Shown piece after piece: positions 1-7,032 of a stretch of DNA of 64,000 nt (positions are counted from its first letter, which is position 1; the number at the start of each line of letters is the position of its first letter). The DNA is taken from positions 18,283-82,282 of the forward strand of contig JAFSYJ010000027.1 of the NCBI GenBank assembly GCA_017450025.1, given 5' to 3'. The notes under the pieces were generated by a model that was given only the letters and a program-made list of their open reading frames with translations, ran no database searches and was not told where the DNA came from. The translations under genes and the position numbers were made by a program. The stretch is from Clostridia bacterium. Its GTDB lineage: Bacteria; Bacillota; Clostridia; UMGS1883; UMGS1540.

Positions 1-118
1 CTATCTGCTTGGAAATAACGGCTTCTCTTTTGTCTTTAACAAGATGCATTTGTAGCTTTATGATTTTTGCCGCAAATTCTATTGACTTATCAACTAAAAT
101 ATTTTCCTTCATTATCAT
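1..118 (-). CDS. Four-helix-bundle protein, N-terminal fragment (runs off the window)
   Basis: Only the first ~39 residues are in the window. The reading frame on the minus strand begins ATG ATA ATG AAG and gives MIMKENILVDKSIEFAAKII followed by a Lys/Arg-rich helix. The pattern KENILVDKSIEFA is typical of the small four-helix-bundle family related to the 23S rRNA intervening-sequence (S23) and Avd-like proteins, whose exact role is unknown. The start may be 118 or 112; no strong Shine-Dalgarno site is visible for either. The rest of the gene lies left of base 1. The assignment rests on a short motif and is therefore tentative. Confidence 0.5.
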   Translation of the reverse strand, partial: MIMKENILVDKSIEFAAKIIKLQMHLVKDKREAVISKQI

Positions 119-180
119 CACCGAGTGTATTATATCATTTTGTCGCGATATTTGCAATTATTAATTATTCATTAGCGTAG

Positions 181-252
181 CGGATTCATTATTCATTATT
201 CTTTTAGAAAATCCTGTCTATTAAAATGAATAAAGAATAGTGAACAATGAAA
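181..252. repeat. AT-rich imperfect inverted repeat
   Basis: Reiterated ATTCATTATTCATTATTC at about 187-203 is mirrored by GAATAAAGAATAGTG and AATGAAAAATGAAT at about 224-260, so the stretch can fold back on itself. Short Clostridia repeats of this ATTCATT type often lie next to four-helix-bundle genes, but that is a general impression. It is not coding in any frame. Confidence 0.4.
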
Positions 253-269
253 AATGAATATTACAAAAC

Positions 270-296
270 AAAAATCCTATCATACGACAGGATTTT
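270..296 (-). terminator. Rho-independent terminator of tRNA-Pro
   Basis: Read on the minus strand, AAAATCCTGTC pairs with GATAGGATTTT (one G-T pair) around a GTAT loop and is followed by TTTGTTTTG. It lies directly after the 3' CCA end of the tRNA-Pro gene. Confidence 0.75.
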
Positions 297-301
297 CGCT
301 T

Positions 302-378
302 TGGTCTGAGTGGGGAGACTCGAACTCCCGGCCTCTTGAACCCCATTCAAGCACGCTACCAAACTGCGCTACACCCAG
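302..378 (-). tRNA. tRNA-Pro (anticodon GGG)
   Basis: The minus strand folds as a full cloverleaf. Acceptor arms CTGGGTG and CACTCAG pair with one G-T. The anticodon stem CTTGA/TCAAG holds the loop ATGGGGT, giving anticodon GGG. The T-arm is GGGAG-TTCGAGT-CTCCC. The 3' discriminator A and CCA are encoded (302-305). It is driven by the promoter at 394-422 and ended by the terminator at 270-296. Confidence 0.95.
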
Positions 379-393
379 ATATTTAACTTCTTT

Positions 394-422
394 ATTATAA
401 AGCAATTATATTAAAAAGTCAA
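394..422 (-). promoter_or_regulatory. Sigma-A promoter for tRNA-Pro
   Basis: On the minus strand TTGACT (417-422), 17 bp, TATAAT (394-399), ending 15 bp before the tRNA 5' end. Confidence 0.85.
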
Positions 423-466
423 TAACTTTTTTAAAAATAATTAAGCGTTTTTAGGTGCTCTCTCCC

Positions 467-495
467 TTGACTTTTATGGTTTAAAGTAATATAAT
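467..495 (+). promoter_or_regulatory. Sigma-A promoter for the SDR-PHP pair
   Basis: TTGACT (467-472), 17 bp, TATAAT (490-495); about 40 bp upstream of the ATG at 538. Confidence 0.8.
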
Positions 496-537
496 AAATT
501 AAGTAGATTTATAAGATAATTCAGGAGGTATTGCAAA

Positions 538-1416
538 ATGAGTGTAAATATGGACAAATGGTGTGAAATTGCCAAAAAAAACATAGGCAAAAGACCTTCG
601 GGCAACGGCAGGCTCGCAGGCAAAATAACAATAGTTACGGGTGCGGCTCAGGGCTTTGGCAAAGGGATTGCCGAGGAACTCTACAAAGAAGGCGCAACCG
701 TAGTTATTGCCGATATGAACGAACCGCTCGCAAAAGAAGTTGCAGATTCCCTCGGAGAACGCGCCGTTGCGGTTTCTGTAAATGTATCTGACGAAGAAAG
801 CGTTGCAAATATGGTTGCCCGTACTGTTGAATTGTTCGGCGGACTTGACTTGATGCTTTCAAACGCAGGCGTTGTCCGTTCAGGTCCGATTGCCGAAATG
901 GAAAAAAAGGATTTTGAATTTGTAACAAATGTAAACTACACAGGATTTTTCCTTTGTGCAAAATATGCCGCTATCATTATGCAGGCACAGCACGAAGCCG
1001 ACCCAAAAGCAATGTTTGATATAGTAACGCTTAACTCCAAATCAGGGCTTGAAGGCTCTAACAAAAACTTTGCATATGCAGGCTCCAAGTTTGGCGGAAT
1101 AGGACTTACACAGAGCTTTGCGCTTGAGCTTTGCGCTTACAATATTAAGGTCAACGCGGTTTGCCCCGGCAACTACCTTGACGGTCCGCTCTGGATGGAC
1201 CCCGAAAGAGGTCTGTTTGTTCAGTATCTTAATGCGGGCAAAGTCCCCGGCGCTAAAACTGTTGACGATGTACGCCGCTTCTATGAGGCAAAAGTTCCGA
1301 TGAACCGCGGCTGCCTTCCGCTTGATGTCGCACGCGCCGTTATGTACTGCGTAGAGCAAAAGTACGAAACAGGACAGGCGATACCTGTAACCGGCGGTCA
1401 GGTAATGCTCAAATAG
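538..1416 (+). CDS. SDR-family NAD(P)-dependent oxidoreductase
   Basis: A 292-residue classical short-chain dehydrogenase/reductase with an extended N-terminus of ~25 residues. Visible motifs are the Rossmann cofactor loop TGAAQGFGKG (~35-44), SNAG (~109-112), a Ser-containing strand (TLNSKSG) and the catalytic YAGSK (Tyr-x-x-x-Lys, ~180-184). Sorbitol-6-phosphate dehydrogenase-type proteins share this layout, so a sugar or sugar-phosphate alcohol is a plausible substrate, but that is inference. The ATG has an AGGAGG 8 bp upstream. It is followed 12 bp later by a PHP-domain gene and almost certainly co-transcribed with it from the promoter at 467-495. Confidence 0.88.
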   Translation: MSVNMDKWCEIAKKNIGKRPSGNGRLAGKITIVTGAAQGFGKGIAEELYKEGATVVIADMNEPLAKEVADSLGERAVAVSVNVSDEESVANMVARTVELFGGLDLMLSNAGVVRSGPIAEMEKKDFEFVTNVNYTGFFLCAKYAAIIMQAQHEADPKAMFDIVTLNSKSGLEGSNKNFAYAGSKFGGIGLTQSFALELCAYNIKVNAVCPGNYLDGPLWMDPERGLFVQYLNAGKVPGAKTVDDVRRFYEAKVPMNRGCLPLDVARAVMYCVEQKYETGQAIPVTGGQVMLK

Positions 1417-1428
1417 AGGTGTTTTACG

Positions 1429-2598
1429 ATGATAGATATAAATATTTTAAACAAGTTAAATGTACCTGACGCGGAAAAGCGCCTTGCAAATCTCCGCGAG
1501 GAAGTAAAAACGGCGGTTTTCCCCGAAGCCGTTCCCGAGTACATAAATAATCATATCCATACAACATATTCGTTTTCGCCGTATTCACCTACCGCGGCGG
1601 TATATGCCGCCCGTATGGAAGGCTTGTGCACGGCAGGAATTATCGACCACGATTCTATTTCGGGCGCGAGGGAATTTTTGAAGGCTGCCGAAATAATCGA
1701 TATGCCTGTCACTATCGGTATGGAATGCCGCGCGTCAATGGACGGCACAATTCTGGAAGGCAAGCGCACAAACAACCCCGATCAAGTCGGAATAAGCTAT
1801 ATGACAATTCAATCCGTGCCTCACGATAAAATTGACGAGGTTGACGCTTTCTTTAAGCCATACCGTAAAGCAAGAGACATTCGCAACCGCAAAATGATCG
1901 AAAAAATCAATTCTCTCCTTGACGGAATCAAGCTTGATTATGAAAAAGATGTTTTGCCGCTTTCCGAAAGTAAAAACGGCGGCGGAGTGACGGAGAGGCA
2001 TCTTATGTATGCCCTGGCAAAAGCTATGGTAAAAAAGGCGGGAAAAGGACAGAAAATGATTGATTATCTCACAGAAATCGGACTAAATCTGTCAGAAAAG
2101 CAAACAAATCAGATGCTTGATACCGCATATCCGTTCTATGAATACGACCTTTTGGGCATTTTAAAGGGTGCTTTTGTGCCACAAATCTATGTTGACGCTA
2201 CCGACGAATGTCCCAATGTGACCGAGGTTGCGGCACTTTGTGACCGCATCGACGCGCTTTTGTGCTACGCATATCTCGGCGATGTCACATCTTCTGTCAC
2301 CGGAGACAAAAAAGCCCAAAAGTTCGAAGACGACTACCTTGACGATGTTATCAAATGCCTGAAGGATACAGGCATCAAGGCAGTTACATATATGCCCACA
2401 CGCAATACTCCCGAGCAGCTTCAAAGACTGCGCTCGCTGTGCGACGAGAACGGTCTGTTTCAGGTATCGGGCGAGGATATAAATTCCCCCCGTCAGTCGT
2501 TTGTCATAAAGGCGATGGAAAACCCACTCTTCTCAAATCTTATCGACGCTACCTGGAAGCTTATAGAGCACGAAAAAACAGGCAAACCCATAATATAA
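1429..2598 (+). CDS. PHP-domain metal-dependent hydrolase
   Basis: A 389-residue protein with PHP (polymerase and histidinol phosphatase) signatures: NHIHTTYSFSPYSP (His-x-His, ~41-54), IIDHDSISGAREF (~72-84) and IGMECR (~97-102). These supply ligands of a multi-metal phosphoesterase site. A long middle region separates this half from a C-terminal part (GEDINSPRQSF) that may bring the last ligands. It lies 12 bp after the SDR gene and before a strong terminator, so the two form a bicistronic unit. A role in carbohydrate phosphate metabolism is likely but the substrate is not readable from sequence. Confidence 0.8.
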   Translation: MIDINILNKLNVPDAEKRLANLREEVKTAVFPEAVPEYINNHIHTTYSFSPYSPTAAVYAARMEGLCTAGIIDHDSISGAREFLKAAEIIDMPVTIGMECRASMDGTILEGKRTNNPDQVGISYMTIQSVPHDKIDEVDAFFKPYRKARDIRNRKMIEKINSLLDGIKLDYEKDVLPLSESKNGGGVTERHLMYALAKAMVKKAGKGQKMIDYLTEIGLNLSEKQTNQMLDTAYPFYEYDLLGILKGAFVPQIYVDATDECPNVTEVAALCDRIDALLCYAYLGDVTSSVTGDKKAQKFEDDYLDDVIKCLKDTGIKAVTYMPTRNTPEQLQRLRSLCDENGLFQVSGEDINSPRQSFVIKAMENPLFSNLIDATWKLIEHEKTGKPII

Positions 2599-2606
2599 CA
2601 AATCAA

Positions 2607-2640
2607 AAAGTACCTGTCGATACCGGCAGGTACTTTTTTT
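2607..2640 (+). terminator. Terminator after the SDR-PHP unit
   Basis: AAAGTACCTG and CAGGTACTTT pair around a ~10-nt loop and are followed by a run of T. The mirrored A-run also lets it serve the convergent permease gene. Confidence 0.85.
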
Positions 2641-2672
2641 AACTTTTAAATGTCTTTATGCCGTCAAATATT

Positions 2673-3908
2673 TTACATAAATATAATCAGGAACTGTGAC
2701 GCCAAGACGATTGAAATCAGAGCTATCGGATATGTTGCGGCATAAGCCGACGCAACATCGTCTGTTCCTGCAACGCCTATGAGCGCGCCGAGTGCAGGCG
2801 TCGATGTCATACCGCCCGTTATAGAGCCGAGGTTGTTCAAAAGGCTCATCTTAAGAACATATTTTGCAATTATGTAGCCAACAATCATCGGGATTATTGT
2901 CATTACCACTCCGTATATGAAATATATCGGTTGGAAATATTTTAAAAAGCTCATACCGCCTGCAATACCTGCGCCTATCAAAAAGAGCATCAGTCCGAGT
3001 TCGCGGAAGGTCTCAAGCACCTTTTTATTCGGCGTGATATTTATTCTGCCCATTCTTGCGAAGTGCCCGAATATCAGAGATACCAAAAGCGTTCCGCCAG
3101 TTGTTGTAAGAGAGAAAAAGTTAAAGAACTTTACAGAGCCTACTAATATGCCAAGAGTTGCCGCCAATGCAAACGGCATAAAACCAAACGGGTCGATGTT
3201 TATAAGATTTTCTTTTTTTGCTTTTGCCGCGCCTGTATCGACTATCGTTATTTTGTTTCGTTCTTCTTCCATATTTGCGCCTGTGATTTTAGGAATTATC
3301 TGAACAAACAGCACAACGCCTATAACGCCGAAAAGATACGCTATACCGTGACCTACGGTTACCGCGTTTTCATACTGTTCCATAACGGTCGCCTTTGCCG
3401 CGGAAAATGCAGGTGTTGATGTGAGCGAGCCCGAAAGAAGCCCTACGACCATTGCGGTAAGCTCTTTTGAATCAAAGCCCTCTTTGCCGCCTTCAATAAC
3501 GCGACCAATCAAAATACATCCTGCTGCGCTCAACGCTCCCATTATTATAATTACAAGACCTAAAAGCACATAGGATTTAAAGTTGTTTTTAAGATTTTTG
3601 AAAAAGTTCGGTCCTGCAATAAAGCCGACGGAGGTTACAAAAAGAACAAGCCCTATATTTTCTATTATTTTGAGAGCTTCTGACGCATAGCCTACTGTTT
3701 CTTTTGCATTGTTTATCGTCTTGGAAGCAACAATAAGGCTGTTAATATCATTGCTGAAAATCGCACCGTACAAAAGAGCGATAATGAATACGCCTGCCGT
3801 TCCGAGCGACACGCCTTTTATATTTATTCGCCCCAAAAGATAGCCGAGCGCGGCAATAGCGAACACCGATACAGCTATAAACCCAACCGCATTAAGAGAA
3901 AACGCCAT
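2673..3908 (-). CDS. AspT/YidE-type permease without regulatory domains
   Basis: A ~411-residue polytopic membrane protein. It has the internal duplication of the AspT/YidE/YbjL family: GLLSGSLTSTPAFSAAK in the first half and GSITGGMTSTPALGALIG in the second, each with about five hydrophobic segments. Family members such as AspT exchange amino or dicarboxylic acids across the membrane and usually carry two RCK_C domains between the halves. Here only ~35 hydrophilic residues (EEERNKITIVDTGAAKAKK) join them, so it is a short form. The start at 3908 is preferred over 3917 because AGAAAGG lies ~10 bp upstream of it. The substrate is unknown. Its own promoter is at 3960-3988. Confidence 0.8.
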   Translation of the reverse strand: MAFSLNAVGFIAVSVFAIAALGYLLGRINIKGVSLGTAGVFIIALLYGAIFSNDINSLIVASKTINNAKETVGYASEALKIIENIGLVLFVTSVGFIAGPNFFKNLKNNFKSYVLLGLVIIIMGALSAAGCILIGRVIEGGKEGFDSKELTAMVVGLLSGSLTSTPAFSAAKATVMEQYENAVTVGHGIAYLFGVIGVVLFVQIIPKITGANMEEERNKITIVDTGAAKAKKENLINIDPFGFMPFALAATLGILVGSVKFFNFFSLTTTGGTLLVSLIFGHFARMGRINITPNKKVLETFRELGLMLFLIGAGIAGGMSFLKYFQPIYFIYGVVMTIIPMIVGYIIAKYVLKMSLLNNLGSITGGMTSTPALGALIGVAGTDDVASAYAATYPIALISIVLASQFLIIFM

Positions 3909-3959
3909 AAAAATCATACCTTTCTAAATTTGATTTTGGTTATTATAACAACCGGATAT

Positions 3960-3988
3960 ATTTTACTCCTCATTACAATATTTGTCAA
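3960..3988 (-). promoter_or_regulatory. Sigma-A promoter for the permease gene
   Basis: On the minus strand TTGACA (3983-3988), 17 bp, TAAAAT (3960-3965). It is divergent from the promoter at 4038-4066. Confidence 0.7.
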
Positions 3989-4037
3989 TGCGCTACAAAA
4001 AATAACACATAAAAATTTATTTTTTTTTATTACATCA

Positions 4038-4066
4038 TTGACATATTCCGTATTAAATAATACAAT
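4038..4066 (+). promoter_or_regulatory. Sigma-A promoter for the SLH-VWA gene
   Basis: TTGACA (4038-4043), 17 bp, TACAAT (4061-4066), 22 bp before the ATG at 4089. Confidence 0.8.
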
Positions 4067-4088
4067 AAAGAAAAAAGGGGTGCAAGTT

Positions 4089-6197
4089 ATGATTAAAAAA
4101 ATTATTTCAGCCATTATTTCGGTTATGCTGCTTTTGTCATTCAGCGCGGCAAATTGTTTTGCAGACACGGAATCACCGTATGTCAAGATAAACTCCGACC
4201 TTTCTCCCGCAGAGGCGCTTGTTGACGCAGGTGTGCTTGAGGGCTATCAAGACGGAGAACTACATCTTGAAAACTTTTTGACTCGAACAGAGTTTACAAA
4301 GCTTATCATTGCGGCATTTTTGCCAAACGAAAGCGAGACCGCTCCTGTGGAATTTTCGGACATAGCCGATGATTTCTGGGGCAAGCCCTATATAGCGCAG
4401 GCAGTTGCGGCAGGTGTTATAAACGGGTTTGAAGATAACACATTCCGCCCCGACGACAAGGTTACATATGAACAGGCTATAAAAATCGTTATCAGAATGT
4501 TACAGGGCTATGATTATGCAAACTACCCCGTTGATTATATACAGGCTGCAATCGACAAGGGCATAGCAGACGGAATGACATCTGTTATAGGCGAAAGCAT
4601 CACTCGCAATGAGGCTGTTTCGCTTATATACAATGCTCTTGTTTACAGCAAAGAATTTGACGCGTCTGAGGACTATGACTATTACGGTTACGGCTATATG
4701 ACAAAAGGGGCAGGCGGCGTAGCTTTATACGCCAATGCCACAATAGACAGCGGAGCTGTTTATACAGAAGAAGATTTGCCGGAAGTATATAATGAACCTG
4801 ATTGGGATTTTTATGACTTTAATACAGAAGAATATATCCAAAACGAAGAAAATGTATTTAAAAACGCGGTTACCTCACCGCTATCTACATTTTCTATTGA
4901 CGCCGATACGGCTTCATACAGCAATATGAGAAGATTTGCTCTGCAAAGCGGAATACTTCCTCCTGCAGGCTCTGTCCGTACGGAAGAACTGATAAATTAC
5001 TTTAGCTTTGACAATCCTGCTCCGGAAGGCGACGAGCCGTTTTCTGTCACGGCTTCAATGCACAAATGCCCGTGGAACGAAAACAATCTGCTTGCCAAGA
5101 TAGATATTCAGGGTACAGAGGCAGAACAATACGGACCGTCAAACCTTGTATTCCTTATTGATATATCAGGCTCGATGTTTGATTTTAACAAGCTTCCTCT
5201 TGTTAAAAAATCACTTAAAATTCTTTTGGAAAAACTAAGCGATACAGATACTGTCTCAATAGTTACTTATGCGTCGGGAACAAAGGTCGCTCTTGAAAGC
5301 ACACCTGTTTCCGAAAAGGACAAAATTATTTCGGCACTTGATTCGCTACAGGCGGGCGGCGGAACATACGGCGAAGCCGGAATCAACCTTGCATACGAAC
5401 AAGCCGAAAAAAATCTCACAGACGGAAACAACAGAATAATATTGTGCACAGACGGCGATTTTAACATAGGCAACTCGTCTACGGGAGATCTTAAAACGCT
5501 TATAGAAGAAAAGCGCGACAAAGGGATATATCTCACAGTTCTCGGCTTTGGAATGGGAAATTACAAGGACAGCAAAATGGAGACGCTTGCCGATTACGGA
5601 AACGGCAACTATGCGTATATTGACAGCGCGAGAGAGGCAAAAAAGGTATTTGTTGACGAAATGCCAAAGACAATATACACAATCGCAAAAGATGTTAAAA
5701 TACAGGTTGAATTTAATCCTGCTAAGGTAAAGGAATACCGTCTTATAGGTTATGAAAACCGAGTTTTAAACAACGAGGATTTTGAAAACGACAAAAAAGA
5801 CGCCGGCGAGCTTGGCGCAGGCGCAACTGTTACGGCACTTTATGAAATTATACCTGCAAACGGCGAGGTTGAGAACAATCTCAAATATCAGCAAGCTACA
5901 TTGATGGATTCTGAAGAATTTATGACAGTTAAATTAAGATACAAAGACCCTGACGGTTATGAAAGCAAGCTGATAGAATTGCCTGTATCGGAATATGACA
6001 ACAATGCTGACGGCGAATTTTACTTTGCGGCTGCTGTTGCCGAGCTCGGAATGATTTTAAACAATTCCGAATATATGGGTACAAGCACATTTGAGAGCGT
6101 TATCTCGCTTGCAAGAGAAGGCTTGGAAAACGACGAATTCGGATTCCGAACGGAGTTTATCCACCTTGTTGATTTGATGCAGTACCTTGATAAATAA
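4089..6197 (+). CDS. Secreted SLH-domain protein with von Willebrand A (YfbK-like) domain
   Basis: A 702-residue exported protein. Residues 1-25 are a signal peptide (KK, then AIISVMLLLSFSAANCFA). Three S-layer homology repeats follow (~35-78, ~88-138, ~146-185), which in this family hold proteins to pyruvylated wall polymers. After an acidic, Tyr-rich linker comes a YfbK-type N-terminal domain (~255-345), then a VWA domain with an intact metal-binding MIDAS, DISGS at 358-362, and a C-terminal YfbK domain. VWA domains mediate metal-dependent protein binding; the ligand is unknown. The start is the ATG at 4089 with GGGG upstream; an upstream ATG at 3930 is not supported. Monocistronic, closed by a terminator. 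Confidence 0.88.
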   Translation: MIKKIISAIISVMLLLSFSAANCFADTESPYVKINSDLSPAEALVDAGVLEGYQDGELHLENFLTRTEFTKLIIAAFLPNESETAPVEFSDIADDFWGKPYIAQAVAAGVINGFEDNTFRPDDKVTYEQAIKIVIRMLQGYDYANYPVDYIQAAIDKGIADGMTSVIGESITRNEAVSLIYNALVYSKEFDASEDYDYYGYGYMTKGAGGVALYANATIDSGAVYTEEDLPEVYNEPDWDFYDFNTEEYIQNEENVFKNAVTSPLSTFSIDADTASYSNMRRFALQSGILPPAGSVRTEELINYFSFDNPAPEGDEPFSVTASMHKCPWNENNLLAKIDIQGTEAEQYGPSNLVFLIDISGSMFDFNKLPLVKKSLKILLEKLSDTDTVSIVTYASGTKVALESTPVSEKDKIISALDSLQAGGGTYGEAGINLAYEQAEKNLTDGNNRIILCTDGDFNIGNSSTGDLKTLIEEKRDKGIYLTVLGFGMGNYKDSKMETLADYGNGNYAYIDSAREAKKVFVDEMPKTIYTIAKDVKIQVEFNPAKVKEYRLIGYENRVLNNEDFENDKKDAGELGAGATVTALYEIIPANGEVENNLKYQQATLMDSEEFMTVKLRYKDPDGYESKLIELPVSEYDNNADGEFYFAAAVAELGMILNNSEYMGTSTFESVISLAREGLENDEFGFRTEFIHLVDLMQYLDK

Positions 6198-6222
6198 GTC
6201 TTCAGGCTACATTATGTTTTAT

Positions 6223-6255
6223 AAAAAACCTGTGCATTTTTGCATAGGTTTTTTT
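6223..6255 (+). terminator. Terminator after the SLH-VWA gene
   Basis: AAAAACCTGTGCA pairs with TGCATAGGTTTTT (one mismatch) across a TTTT loop and continues into a T run. Confidence 0.85.
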
Positions 6256-6340
6256 AGTGTATGCTTTGTTTATATAAGTGGAAGTAAAATAAACGCAACT
6301 TTAGTTTTAGATGTTGATGAAGTTCGAATAGGAAATAAGT

Positions 6341-6375
6341 AAAAAAAGACAAGCTTCAACAGAAACTTGTCTTTT
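6341..6375 (-). terminator. Terminator of the tRNA-Ser pair
   Basis: On the minus strand AAAAGACAAG pairs with CTTGTCTTTT around a ~12-nt loop and ends in seven T. It follows the tRNA-Ser(GCU) CCA end directly. Confidence 0.8.
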
Positions 6376-6377
6376 GG

Positions 6378-6470
6378 TGGCGGAGAAGGAGAGATTCGAA
6401 CTCTCGCGCCAGTTATCCCGACCTACTCCCTTAGCAGGGGAGCCCCTTCGGCCTACTTGGGTACTTCTCC
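6378..6470 (-). tRNA. tRNA-Ser (anticodon GCU)
   Basis: Minus-strand cloverleaf with acceptor GGAGAAG/CTTCTCC, anticodon stem CTCCC/GGGAG holding loop CTGCTAA (anticodon GCT), a long class II variable arm, T-arm GAGAG-TTCGAAT-CTCTC, discriminator G and encoded CCA (6378-6380). It is the second gene of a two-tRNA transcript. Confidence 0.95.
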
Positions 6471-6570
6471 GAATATTGGTTTTTTAAGTTTTTGTCCTTT
6501 CAGACTTCGAATACCTTTTGCAGATTCAAGTAATATGCTGCAAGAGTTAAACGGCAGTTTTGTTAAGAAT

Positions 6571-6657
6571 TGGCGGAGAAGGTGGGATTCGAACCCACGG
6601 CTCTTACGAGTCACTGGTTTTCAAGACCAGCTCCTTAAACCGCTCGGACACCTCTCC
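6571..6657 (-). tRNA. tRNA-Ser (anticodon UGA)
   Basis: Minus-strand cloverleaf with acceptor GGAGAGG/CTTCTCC (one G-T), anticodon stem CTGGT/ACCAG holding loop CTTGAAA (anticodon TGA), class II variable arm, T-arm GTGGG-TTCGAAT-CCCAC, discriminator G and encoded CCA. Transcribed first, from the promoter at 6681-6709, with tRNA-Ser(GCU) 100 bp downstream. Confidence 0.95.
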
Positions 6658-6680
6658 GCATAACTATTACAGCAACACTT

Positions 6681-6709
6681 ATTATACTAAAACGCCTTTT
6701 ATTTGTCAA
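6681..6709 (-). promoter_or_regulatory. Promoter of the tRNA-Ser pair
   Basis: On the minus strand TTGACA (6704-6709), 17 bp, TATAAT (6681-6686): a full consensus match, as expected for stable RNA genes. Confidence 0.9.
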
Positions 6710-6757
6710 TAGATTTTTTAAAATTATTTATTATTTTTAAAAGATACTTTTAAATTC

Positions 6758-6786
6758 TTGACATACGAGATAAAATATGTTATAAT
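6758..6786 (+). promoter_or_regulatory. Promoter of tRNA-Leu
   Basis: TTGACA (6758-6763), 17 bp, TATAAT (6781-6786): full consensus, 15 bp before the tRNA. Confidence 0.9.
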
Positions 6787-6801
6787 CAATCTCGCGTTAA
6801 T

Positions 6802-6890
6802 GCTCAAGTGGCGGAACTGGCAGACGCCCGGGACTTAAAATCCCGTGAGGTTTACCCCTCGTACCGGTTCGACCCCGGTCTTGAGCACCA
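6802..6890 (+). tRNA. tRNA-Leu (anticodon UAA)
   Basis: Plus-strand class II cloverleaf: acceptor GCTCAAG/CTTGAGC, anticodon stem CGGGA/TCCCG with loop CTTAAAA (anticodon TAA), long variable arm, T-arm CCGG-TTCGACC-CCGG, discriminator A and encoded CCA (6888-6890). Confidence 0.96.
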
Positions 6891-6899
6891 CAGCGGAAG

Positions 6900-6929
6900 C
6901 GGCTTGAAACTTATGTTTTGAGCCGTTTT
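6900..6929 (+). terminator. Probable terminator of tRNA-Leu
   Basis: CGGCTTGAAAC pairs with GTTTTGAGCCG (one G-T) around TTAT; only four T follow, so it is a weak terminator. Confidence 0.6.
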
Positions 6930-6944
6930 GATATATAAAGTGAC

Positions 6945-6985
6945 CGTAGGCTTGAAAAACGGGCGATTCGTGAATCGCCCCTACG
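6945..6985. repeat. REP-like palindrome
   Basis: GGGCGATTC-GT-GAATCGCCC (6961-6980) is a perfect 9-bp hairpin, nested inside CGTAG (6945-6949) and CTACG (6981-6985). GGGCGATT...AATCGCCCCTACG palindromes are dispersed in many bacterial genomes. It sits in the short gap between tRNA-Leu and the convergent parE-like gene. Confidence 0.6.
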
Positions 6986-7032
6986 AAATAATGTTTGAAT
7001 TTGCGGTCTGTGCTTTTTATCAAAGCCCCACA

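Noticed and set aside
6367..6663. Open frame of ~98 codons on the plus strand
   Set aside because: It runs antisense through the two tRNA-Ser genes and their spacer; the GGxGEIRTLAP/RRWDSNPRLL pattern is the well-known false translation of tRNA DNA.
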